This document shows, in pieces, positions 10,661-20,385 of a DNA stretch of 50,456 bases (position 1 is the first letter of the stretch; every line of letters begins with the position of its first letter). The notes under the pieces were generated by a model that saw nothing but the letters and a program-made list of their open reading frames with translations, was not told the origin of the DNA and ran no database searches. The stretch lies in the NCBI GenBank assembly GCA_002811645.1, contig PDIP01000098.1:86701-137156 (forward strand), given 5' to 3'. Source of the stretch: Corallochytrium limacisporum. Its lineage: Eukaryota; Opisthokonta. The position numbers and the translations under genes are program-made.

Positions 10661-13600
10661 ATGGCGTCGTTGGCCAGCTTCAATTTCACCCCGATCTTGG
10701 GGTCTGGAGATGAAAGTGGTGCAACATGCAGTTTGCTTCAAGTGGATGACTGTAATATCTTATTAGATGCTGGCTGTGATGACCGTTTTGACGAAGCTCA
10801 ACTGCAGTACATAGTAGATGCGTTGAACGAAAAGGCGTTACAGATTCAGGGTGGACAGAAGTCAAAGCGGCGTAAAGGCACAGGTTTAGCGGCAACAAGA
10901 AAGACTCGTAAGGTAGATTCACCTCTAGTGCCAAAGCAAGAAGGTTCCGAAGACGGGGAGGCAGAAAACACTCAAGATGCGCAACTGAAGGAAGAGGACG
11001 AAGAGGAGGATGGTGTGGCAGAGTTCGAAAGCGAATCTGAAGATGACGAGGACGAAGCAGACGATGGATTGAAGGTGAGACTTCGTATTGATGCCATTGT
11101 GATTAGTCACTGTGATCTACAGCACCTTGGAGCGTTACCATTTTTAGTCGGGCGTGCGGATCTCAAATGCCCCATATATGCCACGCAACCAGTGTACTCC
11201 ATGGGTCAAATGTTTCTGACAGAAGCGTACTTATCACGACACGGACAGGAAGAATTTGGTGTATTTGATCTAAGTGACGTTGACGCCGCGTTCAATTTGT
11301 TCACACAGGTGAAATATAGCCAAAAGGTGTCTCTCGTGGGTAGCATTGGTGAGTTGGGTGTGGAGATAACCCCATATCCGGCGGCCCATTTGCTCGGAGG
11401 AAGCTTGTGGCGAATATCAAAGGACGTAGATGACATCATATATGCTGTGAATTTCAATCATCGCAAAGAACGGACACTAACTGGTACTGTCCTGGAATCA
11501 CAGACAAGACCCTCTTTGCTCATCGTCGACGCTGACGGTGTTGCCACAAAGTCAGGTGCTATTCCCAGACGACAACGTGACCAGTCGTTTGTCGAACGTA
11601 TCATCAAGACAAGCAACGCTGGAGGCAATGTACTTATTCCTACTGACTCGGCCGGTAGAATTCTCGAACTCAGTTATCTGATTGAGAGCATTTGGAAAAG
11701 CAAGGGCATCAACCAAATCCCGGTAGCTATTCTAAGTCACACGGCGCCGCAGGTGTTTCAGTTTGCAATGAGCTATCTCGAGTACATGAGTGAGGCCATC
11801 AATGAGCAATTCAGAAGTCAGAGAGAGAATCCATTTGAGTACAAGTACATTTACCAGTGCAAGTCGATGGAAGATTTGGCGCGCCTTCCGAAACCCATAG
11901 TGGTCTTCGCTGCTGGCGAATCATTGGAAGCCGGATTTGCTAGACAGCTGTTTGCGGAGTGGTGCCGTGACCCAAAAAACTGTATAATCTTCACCACTCA
12001 ACCGTCCCCACAGACCCTGGGTGGCAAACTTGTCGCTGAGCTCAACCTCGGAAACAAACTGAGCTCAAAGTTTGGGGACCGGAACCCTCTCGAGTTCTCC
12101 CTGAGTAGCAGACATTTCCTCGTTGGCAATGAGCTCACTGAATACGAGGAAGAGCAACAGCGGCTGGAGAAGAAACGCCGTCGTATGAGTGAATTGAAAA
12201 GCCAAGGGCTTGATCAAGACAAGGACGCAGGAGAAAAGCAGGGTGATGCTGTCGACTCAGCTCAGGATGCTCGTCAAAAGCAGGCCGCGAAGCGACGCCA
12301 GCAGCACGAAGAGTACATGCGTGAATACGGTCTTTTGGACACCAGTAGCAAAGCAAAGGACGCTAAAGACAAAGATAAGGATCGTCGCAAGTCCTTGCGT
12401 AGGTCACGGGCCAGTATGGCTACTGCTGCAGACGCACTTCTTGGGGAGAAGGCTGCCAAGGCAGGCAAAGAAACGCTGGCTTTGGAAGGGCTGGATGATG
12501 AAGATGAGGACGACAAACTTGCAGCAGAGCAATTGATTGCCGTTGAGGGTGAACAAGTGTTCGATGTTAAGGATGGCTTTGACATCTTCGTTGCGCCCCC
12601 GCTGCCAATCATGATGGATCTGGCCGAACGCGAGGAACTTGAGAATAGTGGACTGAGTACGGCTGAAATCGCAAAGGTTAAAAAGCAACAACAATTGCAT
12701 TCTCATGGCGAGATTGATGTTGTACCCACCGCATCAAAGCGTAAACAGCAGTTCTTCAAGGACGATCGCAACTTTGTGACCTTCCCGATTGTGGAGAACA
12801 AGTCTAAGTTCGATGAATATGGAGAAGTGACTGATCTGTCCCGTTTCAAAGTGAACATTGGTCTAGATGACGCCGGTCCCAATGCTCGAAGTGCTGGTCT
12901 TGGGGGTGTCAGCAGTGGTATCGGGGATGACAAGGCTTTGGAAAAAGCAGAGAAAGAGGACCTTCTTATGACAGCCGCGTCAACCAAGACACCGGTGGAA
13001 CGCTACCGCGTTATGTTAGCCGCGGAAGGACCCAGCCGCGTGATCAGCTACAAGGCATCCCTTGCCATCAAATGTCATGCTGACTATATTGACTTCAGCG
13101 GTCTCAGCGATGCCAAGAGCGTCAAGACTATCCTCAGCCATGTGGCGCCGAAGCGCATGATTGTGGCGCATGGCCCAGGAGGAGCAAGGGCAGAGCTGCG
13201 TGACTTTTGCCTGGCGCAGGGAATGGAATGCTACATTCCCATGAATCGTCAGGTGGTGCATGTTGCCAGTGATGTGAATGTGTACCAAATGAGGCTGGCC
13301 GACTCACTTGTCAGCTCTCTCCACTTTGCAAATGCCAGCCAGTATGAGCTCGCCTGGGTGGAAGGCACTCTCAATACTGACACTGAGGACGGCATCCCGT
13401 TGCTGGAGAAAGTCAAAGAGGAAGGTGCTGGGTCCACCAGTCTGCAGGGCAAGCACAAAGGTCTGTACATTGGTGAGTTGATGTTGAGTGAGTTCAAGAC
13501 CATCCTTACTAAGGCTGGCTTCCAGTGCCGATTCATTGGTGGGCAGCTGGTGTGTAACAAAACCATTGCTCTGACAAAGAACGAGAAGGGCAAAATCCTT

Positions 13601-13672
13601 ATCCAGGGACCAATTTCCCCGGAGTACTTTCAGATCCGTAAACTACTGTACTCCCAGTATGCTATCATCTAG
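10661..13672 (+). CDS. CPSF2: Cleavage and polyadenylation factor CPSF100 (CPSF2/Cft2)
   Basis: This 1003-residue protein is the CPSF100 subunit of the mRNA 3'-end cleavage and polyadenylation complex, the inactive partner of the nuclease CPSF73. It opens with a metallo-beta-lactamase fold (GSGDESGATCSLLQVDDCNI), continues with a beta-CASP region (about 320-480, including VLIPTDSAGRILELSYLIES) and ends with a conserved C-terminal domain. The zinc motif HxHxDH of the active nuclease reads H150-C-D-L-Q-H155 here, so metal ligands are lost, as expected for CPSF100. A charged insertion of about 70 residues (about 65-137, basic then very acidic) splits the N-terminal fold. A second charged segment, about 490-640 (REEL/KDKDKDRRKS-rich), is the usual disordered insert. 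The ATG has A at -3 and G at +4. The gene converges with the F-BAR gene 88 bp away. Length is slightly above the family norm because of the inserts. Confidence 0.95.
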   Translation: MASLASFNFTPILGSGDESGATCSLLQVDDCNILLDAGCDDRFDEAQLQYIVDALNEKALQIQGGQKSKRRKGTGLAATRKTRKVDSPLVPKQEGSEDGEAENTQDAQLKEEDEEEDGVAEFESESEDDEDEADDGLKVRLRIDAIVISHCDLQHLGALPFLVGRADLKCPIYATQPVYSMGQMFLTEAYLSRHGQEEFGVFDLSDVDAAFNLFTQVKYSQKVSLVGSIGELGVEITPYPAAHLLGGSLWRISKDVDDIIYAVNFNHRKERTLTGTVLESQTRPSLLIVDADGVATKSGAIPRRQRDQSFVERIIKTSNAGGNVLIPTDSAGRILELSYLIESIWKSKGINQIPVAILSHTAPQVFQFAMSYLEYMSEAINEQFRSQRENPFEYKYIYQCKSMEDLARLPKPIVVFAAGESLEAGFARQLFAEWCRDPKNCIIFTTQPSPQTLGGKLVAELNLGNKLSSKFGDRNPLEFSLSSRHFLVGNELTEYEEEQQRLEKKRRRMSELKSQGLDQDKDAGEKQGDAVDSAQDARQKQAAKRRQQHEEYMREYGLLDTSSKAKDAKDKDKDRRKSLRRSRASMATAADALLGEKAAKAGKETLALEGLDDEDEDDKLAAEQLIAVEGEQVFDVKDGFDIFVAPPLPIMMDLAEREELENSGLSTAEIAKVKKQQQLHSHGEIDVVPTASKRKQQFFKDDRNFVTFPIVENKSKFDEYGEVTDLSRFKVNIGLDDAGPNARSAGLGGVSSGIGDDKALEKAEKEDLLMTAASTKTPVERYRVMLAAEGPSRVISYKASLAIKCHADYIDFSGLSDAKSVKTILSHVAPKRMIVAHGPGGARAELRDFCLAQGMECYIPMNRQVVHVASDVNVYQMRLADSLVSSLHFANASQYELAWVEGTLNTDTEDGIPLLEKVKEEGAGSTSLQGKHKGLYIGELMLSEFKTILTKAGFQCRFIGGQLVCNKTIALTKNEKGKILIQGPISPEYFQIRKLLYSQYAII

Positions 13673-13760
13673 AACCAATACAGAACAGGTATACTAGTAC
13701 AATTTCACAATACTCTCTTGTTGATCAAATCTAAGTGGTGCTGCTTTGGTGGTCGATTCT

Positions 13761-15596
13761 TCAAGTTCCATAGCCGTCAACGTATAGCTTGGGTACGTAT
13801 CCTTGCTGGCCATCTGACTTCAGCACTGCGATCCAGTCTGGGTCAGAATCATCCACAATGGTCACCATTTCGTTCTCCGTTGCAGCAACCTCGCCCTGGG
13901 CTGTAGGTTCGAAGTTGTATAGCATGCAGCGCATATTGGCGGGCGTTTCTGCCTCTGGTGTGTCCGTGGGCGTCGATTGCTCAGTCGATCGCACGGGCAG
14001 GGGCGGGGCCACAGCTATGACGTGCGGCTCAGCGTAGCCGTGGCACACATCGCTGGTGGCTGACTGGAAACTTTCCCGCGAAACGTCTCCATCTCTTTGA
14101 CTGTCGCTGTGGCTGGAATCGTGGCTCAGATGAGACACGTCACGACCAACGCCTGTTCCGTTCACGTGTGTCACGTCCTTTATGGTCATGTAGTCCCCGG
14201 TTTGTTTCATATGGCTGATCTGCGAAGTAAGGCTATTGGTGGATCCAGTGACATCTCCGCGTGGGGTCGGAGCCATCAGACTACGCATGCTACCTTGTTT
14301 TTGGCGACGCTGGGTACGGAGATCTTTAGCCAGTTGTGTGTCGTGGCTCAGGTAGTGCACGAATAAATTGCCGTCGGCATCCTCCCTGATGTCCTCTGGG
14401 AACTTCATGTCAGATGGACCCAGAGTTGTCGGTTCGTTGTCTGCCACGCCAGTAATCTGATTGACTCGGTTCAAAGCATATTCCAACTTCCGCTTGACCG
14501 CCTTTGCTGATTGCAGCTTCAGCTGATTTTCCTCCTTCTGGAAGTGCAATGAATCGTTTCCACCCGTCGCCTTCGAGAACATGTTCTTATCCTGCGCCTT
14601 GGCAATTTTCAGCAGACCCTCCAGTACGTTCTCCTGTTTCCTGATCACGTCCTCAAAGTGTTGCAAACGCTGGTTTAGCGCGACCTGACGGCGTCCCTTG
14701 GCCATCCGTGTTCGCAAATCCTCTTCCCAAACAGTATATAAAATCTCAATGGGCCGCTTTGTGGATGTACCGACCTTGTCGCTAATATGGTCGAATTCCT
14801 TGCGGCTATCGAGGGACAGCACGATCTCACTGGCGGCTTTACAAGCCTGCAGGCGGCTAGGTTCGCTGCTTTCGTGGATCTCAATGTATGCAAATGCCCA
14901 TTGCTTCAGGTTACTGATAACCTCTTCGTAGATTTCTTGCACTGCCTCCAACACAGACTCCTCCTGCCGTTCATATCGCAAGCGCTCAATTTCACGATCA
15001 CCGCAAGCCTTTACATGCTCTGCATCTGCCTTCTTGTATTCCTTGTCCGCACGATCAATATCCTTTTGCATCTTCGCGAGTTCACGGTCTGTGTATGTGC
15101 GCTCTGTAGAGTTCTTCGCCCTGTGCAGTTCTTGATGGGCCTGTTCCAAGGTTGCTGCCGCATGATGGGCGTGCTCGCGGGAGCGCTTCTCCTTAATCCT
15201 GAACTTATGGTACGCTTCTGAAATCTTCTTGTGCTTGTCATACAGCTCCTTCAAGCGCTTCTTCAACGCCTTGTGTGTGGGAACCAAAATCTGATCACAC
15301 CGCGATACAACACTTTGTGCCACAGTCTGCCGAATCTCTGTATGAGTTTTGAGATGGTGAAAAATTCCCGCGTAGTACTGTGTCAAATACGTGTCAGATG
15401 GCAAATTCTTTGCGGCAAGCTCTCGCTGAGTCTCAATCATTCGTTTCATTTTCTCCGTATGCTTCTTTTCTTCATCCATGAGTGCTCTCACTCCCAGTTG
15501 GAAGGTCTTCATGACATCATCCTGGGCTTGCATAAATCCATGAAGTTTGTGAAACCCCATGTCGCCCCAAAAGGCGTCTGAAAAGTCCAACACCAT
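13761..15596 (-). CDS. F-BAR and SH3 domain protein, NOSTRIN-like
   Basis: Read from the ATG at 15596, this 611-residue protein starts with an F-BAR domain (FSDAFWGDMGFHKLHGFMQ; about residues 1-255). In the family this domain forms a curved dimer that binds and bends the plasma membrane. A second helical segment at about 300-385 (NQRLQHFEDVIRKQENVLEG onward) resembles the HR1/REM coil of NOSTRIN. A Ser/Thr/His-rich linker follows, then a C-terminal SH3 domain at 555-611 with the expected LYNFEPT, DPDWIAV and GYVPKLYV elements. F-BAR, HR1-like coil and SH3 in this order suggest a NOSTRIN-type endocytic or actin adaptor, but PSTPIP/Cdc15-like is an alternative. The frame stays open 60 codons further upstream without another ATG, and those residues look non-coding. 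The chosen ATG has A at -3. Confidence 0.85.
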   Translation of the reverse strand: MVLDFSDAFWGDMGFHKLHGFMQAQDDVMKTFQLGVRALMDEEKKHTEKMKRMIETQRELAAKNLPSDTYLTQYYAGIFHHLKTHTEIRQTVAQSVVSRCDQILVPTHKALKKRLKELYDKHKKISEAYHKFRIKEKRSREHAHHAAATLEQAHQELHRAKNSTERTYTDRELAKMQKDIDRADKEYKKADAEHVKACGDREIERLRYERQEESVLEAVQEIYEEVISNLKQWAFAYIEIHESSEPSRLQACKAASEIVLSLDSRKEFDHISDKVGTSTKRPIEILYTVWEEDLRTRMAKGRRQVALNQRLQHFEDVIRKQENVLEGLLKIAKAQDKNMFSKATGGNDSLHFQKEENQLKLQSAKAVKRKLEYALNRVNQITGVADNEPTTLGPSDMKFPEDIREDADGNLFVHYLSHDTQLAKDLRTQRRQKQGSMRSLMAPTPRGDVTGSTNSLTSQISHMKQTGDYMTIKDVTHVNGTGVGRDVSHLSHDSSHSDSQRDGDVSRESFQSATSDVCHGYAEPHVIAVAPPLPVRSTEQSTPTDTPEAETPANMRCMLYNFEPTAQGEVAATENEMVTIVDDSDPDWIAVLKSDGQQGYVPKLYVDGYGT

Positions 15597-16712
15597 CGTG
15601 CCACCTCCAACAAGAGCAGGGCTGTGGTTACTTTCCCTTTTTTGTGCTACATAATAGGGCTCAACCGGCTCACAATGGTCATAGCAATCGAACAGTCCAC
15701 AGCAAGACTGTGATCTTTTGTGTACCAGAAGAGGGAGTGATCTCTTCTGGACATTGTTCCTCCATGCTCTGGCCATGGTCTACAGAATGATCCGAAGTAG
15801 CGGCTCCAAGGACGAACAAGACACATTGTTCCAGTGCGCGTGTGCTTTCGAGGCCCACCTCGCCAATCACATTCTCACCGCTTCCGACCTTTCCGCTTGC
15901 GCTGACTTGGTGTTGGTAGCAGCCTTCCGTCCCTACACGACCAGCTCCCTACGAGCGCAGCAGCAGCAGCAGCAGCAGCGAGAGCGCAGCAAATCGTCGT
16001 CCCGCCTTCGCCGCACTTCCCTTTTTTGGGCTTCTCATCTGGGGCTCTCCGTCGCGGGCGCGCGCGCCCAATGCTCTCGCTGGCCCCCCCCCCCTCCCCC
16101 CTTCCCCTTTCTTCCTCTTTTTCTTCCCTTCGCAGTGTCTTGCGTGCTTGCCCCACTATCCCTGCCACTGGCAGGTTACCCATGACGCAACGTTCGAACC
16201 CGGTCCCCTTCCGTGTGGGGTGGGATTCCGTTTGTGTGTGTTGCGGGAGGGTTGGTGGGGAGGCCCCACCGCTGCCGTGGTCTCCAGGGAAAAAAAAAAA
16301 ATTATCGGTGTGGTACCACCACAAGAAAAATAAAACAACACCCGTTGGCACCCAAGAACCAGAAGCCAGGCGAACCCCCCCCCCCCTCTCTTCACGAAAG
16401 GCAAAGGGAGAAGCGGAAGCGCGAAGGGGGGCCCATTTCTTTCCCGCCCCGCTTCCCCCTTTTCTTTTTTGCCCGTCCCTGGAAAAAGGGGGCGGGGGAG
16501 GCAATTTTAAGCCGGTGCTTCGTGCCCGGGTGACGACTGCTTGCGCGGGTGAGCTCGTCGCTGTGAGCACATTTTACCCGTGGTCGGTGGCTGATGGGCA
16601 GGACGGTTGGCTGAGAATGGTAGGTGGCTCAGCAGCATGAAGTATTGACATGTGGTGATCTATTGGTATTATGCAGTAAAACGCCTGAGGTGAAGTGGAT
16701 ATGGCAGTCACG
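15597..16712. other. Intergenic with homopolymer and CAG runs
   Basis: This lies between the F-BAR start and the TLK stop (both minus strand). It contains a short CAG repeat (15958-15979), C-runs near 16085-16100 and 16376-16386, A-runs near 16290 and 16327, and purine-rich tracts. Open frames on both strands here encode only Pro/Gly/Arg-rich low-complexity sequence, so I call no gene. The F-BAR promoter presumably lies in the first few hundred bases. Confidence 0.5.
15958..15979 (+). repeat. Short (CAG)n run
   Basis: About seven CAG units lie upstream of the F-BAR gene. They are non-coding under the gene model used here. Confidence 0.85.
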
Positions 16713-19046
16713 TCATGCCGGACCCGCAGATGACTGTGACGGGGTTGACTCGCCAGAGCTTGGCGATGACGAGGAGAAGCGTAGAGGCTGTGAAAGGTCC
16801 AGGTACGGGTCTTTGACCAGTGTGCGCACATCAGGGCGATCTTCCTTCGAGTAGCGCAGGCAGCGTCGAAGGAAGTTCTTCGCGCCATCGCTGACCACTG
16901 GCGTTTCTGGGAATGTTACCTGTTTGGCGTTGATGATCGTGTTTTGATTCAGAATAGCCTGTTGGCTCATGTTGTGGCCAAACGGTTTGCGTCCGAAGAG
17001 ACATTGGTAAAAGATGACACCGACGCTCCAGACATCAACTTTTGAGTTAATCCGTGGAGTCTCCGAGAGCATGAAACACTCCGGTGGTAAGTACCAGTAG
17101 GTGCCTGCACCTTGCGACGTGAGTTCCATCTCACTTGCACCGACATCGACGTCCATGATCTTTGACAAGCCAAAGTCAGTTATCTTCACTTCGCCGTCAT
17201 TCAGCAAGATGTTACCGGGCTTAAGGTCGTAATGGATCACTGGTTGCGGCAAGTTGTTTAGATATGCTAATCCATTCATGACTTGCGTAATGATCAAGCG
17301 CGCCTCGGACTCGTCCAAGAATTTGTTCTGCTTGAGGTAAAAATCAAGATCGTTGCCAGGAATGTAGTCCAGCACGGTTGCAAAACTGTCTTGATCGATT
17401 TCAAACACGTCAAAGTGCCTGACAATTCTTGGATGCCTAAGGTTTTCATGGATCTGAAGCTCGCGACAGGCATGCTTGATGTAGTTGTTCTTCTTCCGTT
17501 CATTCCACGTAGAGTTCAACTGATGAATCTTGCAGGCCACAAACTGGTTCTTCTCCACGTCGAAAGCCTTGTACACCTCGCTAAATCCTCCCTTGCCGAG
17601 CAGATTCATCAGAAGGAACCTATTCTGCAACAGAGGGCAATGACTGAATCGTGACGAGTCTTCGTCCTTGATGCGCTTAATTTCGCGGATGTGTAGATTG
17701 CGCTGTCGTTCAAGATCCTCGAGTTCCTCTGTTACCTTTTGTTCTTCCGCATTCAGGCGCCGAATTCTCTGGTTTAAGATTTCCAGCTGCTCAAAGTATT
17801 CGATTCGGCTTAGGGGTCCGTTCTCGCCACCAGTTACTTGATCCGTGACAGTCTCGCTTGCATTTCCACCATATGCAGATGACATCCGATTCAGACTGCC
17901 CGGGTAGGACCGGGACACCGCAACAGGCGCAGGCACCGCAAATCCTTGCTCGTCCTTGTGTACGTACCGTGCCTTTAAAAGAACAAGTTCTTTTTCGATA
18001 TCTACTCGCTGTGTCTTTAGTTTCCGACGTCGGTCATGGTTGTCTGTAAACGCTAGTCCCTCTTCGTAGACTTCTACGAGTTCGGCACCCTGTCGGCGAA
18101 CAGTGACATTAACTAAACGAGGCCCAATGCGAGCGGCTTCTTCCCGGCTTAGTTTGCGGTCTGTTTGACATTGACTCCTCAATGCCTCACAAAGTTGCTT
18201 CTTCACAATCTGGCTGTGCGTTTTCTCCGCTTTGATTCGTGCCACATACATGTGTTCGGCCTCCTTCTTGGCGCTCAAGTCTTCACGCAAAGTCCGCATG
18301 GTCTCATCCATCTCATCCATGCTCAACATTGTACAGTCCGTCTGTACCACAGCAGATGTGTTTGTGTAGCTAGATTCTATCTGGACCCCACTCGTCGTGG
18401 CACCAGTAGCTTCTTCACCTGCAGTATCACCCTGATGCAAAGCGCGATTAACCGACGGTTTACGGATACGGGGTCGTTTGCTTGATGTCTTAAGTGCCGA
18501 AGATTGCCTGGGATGCAGGGAGGATCCGGAACCATTTGTGTCCTTGATACCAAAGTAGTCGTTGATTGTCTTTCCAGGAGACGGTTTGGTGACCTTTGGA
18601 GGCTGCTTCCGGGTGCCAGGTGACCGGCTGCGCTCCTCGATCAATGATGCATTTCTCTTCATAGATTTGGCTGTCCGGTCCTCAATGTCCTTGAACGGTC
18701 TTTTCTGTGGTTGGGAGGTAACCATTCCACCCACACTGTCCCGGCTAATTGTGTTGTGTGCGGACTCATTGCTGGCACTGAGCTCAATGACAGACTCTGG
18801 AGTGCGATCACGGGGTTGAGGCGGCTCACTTGCAGGGCCAAGGGGCTCCATTGGGCCCTGAGAGTGCATTCCGTATTGATCGATATCTTTGCTGCTTTTC
18901 TGACTTTCAGGGCTTGTGTCTTCGCCAGGACGTGCGGTCATGCGCATTAAGAGCAATTCCTGACGGCGCGAGTCAAGCTTGCTCAACAGCTCAGTTCCAT
19001 CCCCTGATCGGGTATCTAACGGCTTGGTTTTTAATGCAGCTGGCAT
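16713..19046 (-). CDS. TLK: Tousled-like serine/threonine kinase (TLK)
   Basis: This 777-residue protein has the Tousled-like kinase layout: a long disordered N-terminus, a central coiled-coil region (about 240-460) and a C-terminal kinase (about 477-749). Kinase landmarks are the glycine loop GKGGFSEVY (485-493), Lys506 in VACK, the catalytic loop HYDLKPGN (605-612; Tyr replaces the usual Arg, as in TLKs), DFG at 624-626 and the APE-equivalent PPE. TLKs phosphorylate the histone chaperone ASF1 and support chromatin assembly in S phase. KTINDYFG at 159-166 matches the conserved ISDYF-type motif of the family. VVQTD at about 233-237 resembles an LC8 dynein light chain anchor, and human TLKs are known LC8 partners. 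The C-tail is Ser-rich. True Fungi generally lack TLK, so its presence argues against a fungal genome. The ATG at 19046 is followed by GCC-like context. Confidence 0.95.
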   Translation of the reverse strand: MPAALKTKPLDTRSGDGTELLSKLDSRRQELLLMRMTARPGEDTSPESQKSSKDIDQYGMHSQGPMEPLGPASEPPQPRDRTPESVIELSASNESAHNTISRDSVGGMVTSQPQKRPFKDIEDRTAKSMKRNASLIEERSRSPGTRKQPPKVTKPSPGKTINDYFGIKDTNGSGSSLHPRQSSALKTSSKRPRIRKPSVNRALHQGDTAGEEATGATTSGVQIESSYTNTSAVVQTDCTMLSMDEMDETMRTLREDLSAKKEAEHMYVARIKAEKTHSQIVKKQLCEALRSQCQTDRKLSREEAARIGPRLVNVTVRRQGAELVEVYEEGLAFTDNHDRRRKLKTQRVDIEKELVLLKARYVHKDEQGFAVPAPVAVSRSYPGSLNRMSSAYGGNASETVTDQVTGGENGPLSRIEYFEQLEILNQRIRRLNAEEQKVTEELEDLERQRNLHIREIKRIKDEDSSRFSHCPLLQNRFLLMNLLGKGGFSEVYKAFDVEKNQFVACKIHQLNSTWNERKKNNYIKHACRELQIHENLRHPRIVRHFDVFEIDQDSFATVLDYIPGNDLDFYLKQNKFLDESEARLIITQVMNGLAYLNNLPQPVIHYDLKPGNILLNDGEVKITDFGLSKIMDVDVGASEMELTSQGAGTYWYLPPECFMLSETPRINSKVDVWSVGVIFYQCLFGRKPFGHNMSQQAILNQNTIINAKQVTFPETPVVSDGAKNFLRRCLRYSKEDRPDVRTLVKDPYLDLSQPLRFSSSSPSSGESTPSQSSAGPA

Positions 19047-19868
19047 GGCTTCCTTTTTCAGGGTTCCATCCGTGAGATACTTCTATTCTTTATTTTAGAG
19101 CACACTATTTTTTCGAGTCCCTGAAGCGCATCTCCCGACTACCTGTTTGCGATCTTGGGTGCCCAACACTCTTATAAAACACTAGCTATTTAAGAGACTG
19201 CTCTAGTTCAAACACTTGCGCATGCCATGTCTTCTCTTAAATACAACAGCCGGTGGTTAGCTCATGATGAAACTTTCCTGGGTTGTCCGAAAGCGAGGCC
19301 AATCACCAAGAAATCGCATCACCTTCCAGGTATCTCCCGCTCAAGTCTCTCGAGTTACCCGACCTAACTTGCGCTCAAACCTTTCGCGCCATCCAGGTAG
19401 GGTCGCCTCCTCGGTACTGAATGGATGGCTGTTTATGCAAAACGAAACGGCCTCAGGGGTTGAAAGAGAACCCTCCCGGTTAGAAAAAAACGGCCCGAGC
19501 GCGCAATTGCTAATCAGACTGTTTCGTGTCTTTTCTAATTAATAGGCCCCCAATTACCCCCCCCCCCCCGGGGGGCCCCCGGGGGGGGGGTTGAGTCTAC
19601 CACGGGGACGGGTTTCACGGGGCGAGACGGATGGGACCGGAGTTGGTTTAATGGTAGGACCGGCTAGCAAGGGTGGTATGCTCCTCAGCGAACAGCCACC
19701 TACATCTGCACAATACCATTTAGCTACGAAAATGATTCTTCTAGTAGTAAGTGTCGGTGTGAATTTACTTTAATTTATGTTTATGGTGCCTTTTGAAAAA
19801 TTGTTCAGTGTTCTAAATTGCCGATGTATCCAAAATTTAAACATACCGAGAAAACTTAGGGACACACA
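19047..19868. promoter_or_regulatory. Divergent promoter region TLK / YAE1
   Basis: This 822-bp spacer lies between two divergently transcribed genes. It holds TATAAAA at 19173-19179 and TATTTAA at 19187-19193 (140 bp upstream of the TLK start, read TTAAATA on the TLK strand). The large C/G palindrome at 19557-19590 lies in the middle, and an AAATTTAAAC patch about 30 bp before YAE1. No gene is seen inside. The promoter role is inferred from position. Confidence 0.4.
19557..19590 (+). repeat. C13-G6-C5-G10 palindromic tract
   Basis: Thirteen C, six G, five C and ten G run together as a 34-bp pure C/G block that can fold back on itself. It sits near the middle of the TLK/YAE1 divergent spacer. 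Exact lengths may be inaccurate because homopolymers are error-prone. Confidence 0.85.
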
Positions 19869-20282
19869 ATGGACGACGTCTGGGACGATGATCATCTTGA
19901 CGATGAGTCAGTTTATCTTCGAAAAATGGCTGAACAGGAACAGAGAAGCCTAGAGAGAAGACATGCGAAGGCAGCTTTCGTTGATGGACGAGATCAGGGC
20001 CACGACGAAGGTTATCAAAAGAGCTACCAGAAGGGTTTCGAGGACGGGAAAGCTTACGCAAGCGCACTGGGACACATGTATGGAGCATTGAGTATAGCAG
20101 GCCTAAATGTGAAAAACGTGCCACCAGAGCTAGAGAAGGAAGCAAATGCTTTGAAACAGTCGATTGCGAACGCATACCAGGATCCTGTAGTGGATAGAGA
20201 GGATCAGAAAGCCCAGTGGAGAGACTTTGAGCAGAACTGCCATCGGGTCTGCGAGGCACTTTTGAATTGTGGTGAGAATTAA
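19869..20282 (+). CDS. YAE1: YAE1-like Fe-S cluster adaptor
   Basis: This small protein of 137 residues carries the deca-GX3 motif of the Yae1/Lto1 family. Glycines recur every fourth position (G40, G44, G48, then G56, G60, with Ser52 and Ala64 in two slots) within DGRDQGHDEGYQKSYQKGFE. The N-terminal DVWDDD is typical of Yae1 rather than Lto1. In yeast and human, Yae1 and Lto1 form the adaptor that recruits ABCE1/Rli1 to the cytosolic iron-sulfur targeting complex, so the protein supports ribosome recycling. No Lto1 partner is seen in the window. The ATG has A at -3. A canonical AATAAA lies 88 nt after the stop, only 10 bp from the end of the convergent SEC63 gene. The C-terminal half (residues 75-137) is helical and unremarkable. 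Confidence 0.83.
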   Translation: MDDVWDDDHLDDESVYLRKMAEQEQRSLERRHAKAAFVDGRDQGHDEGYQKSYQKGFEDGKAYASALGHMYGALSIAGLNVKNVPPELEKEANALKQSIANAYQDPVVDREDQKAQWRDFEQNCHRVCEALLNCGEN

Positions 20283-20369
20283 ATTGTCGTGCTCTATGGC
20301 GATTACACTTTATCCATGAAACTACAAATTCTTGAGGTGACTAAAAGCTACCATAGCAATAGATTTTTC

Positions 20370-20375
20370 AATAAA
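20370..20375 (+). terminator. Polyadenylation signal AATAAA of YAE1
   Basis: A canonical AATAAA lies 88 nt after the YAE1 stop. Because SEC63 on the other strand ends at 20386, cleavage 10-30 nt downstream would place the YAE1 mRNA end antisense to the SEC63 coding end. Confidence 0.6.
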
Positions 20376-20385
20376 CTAAGGCCAC

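Noticed and set aside
15597-15776. 60-residue N-terminal extension of the F-BAR protein
   Set aside because: There is no ATG in this part of the frame, its sequence is unlike an F-BAR start, and the ATG at 15596 begins exactly at the conserved FSDAFW segment.
19628-19700. tRNA-like string (GTTGGTTTAATGGTAGGACC)
   Set aside because: There is no T-arm consensus, no pairing acceptor stem and no anticodon stem at the required spacing.
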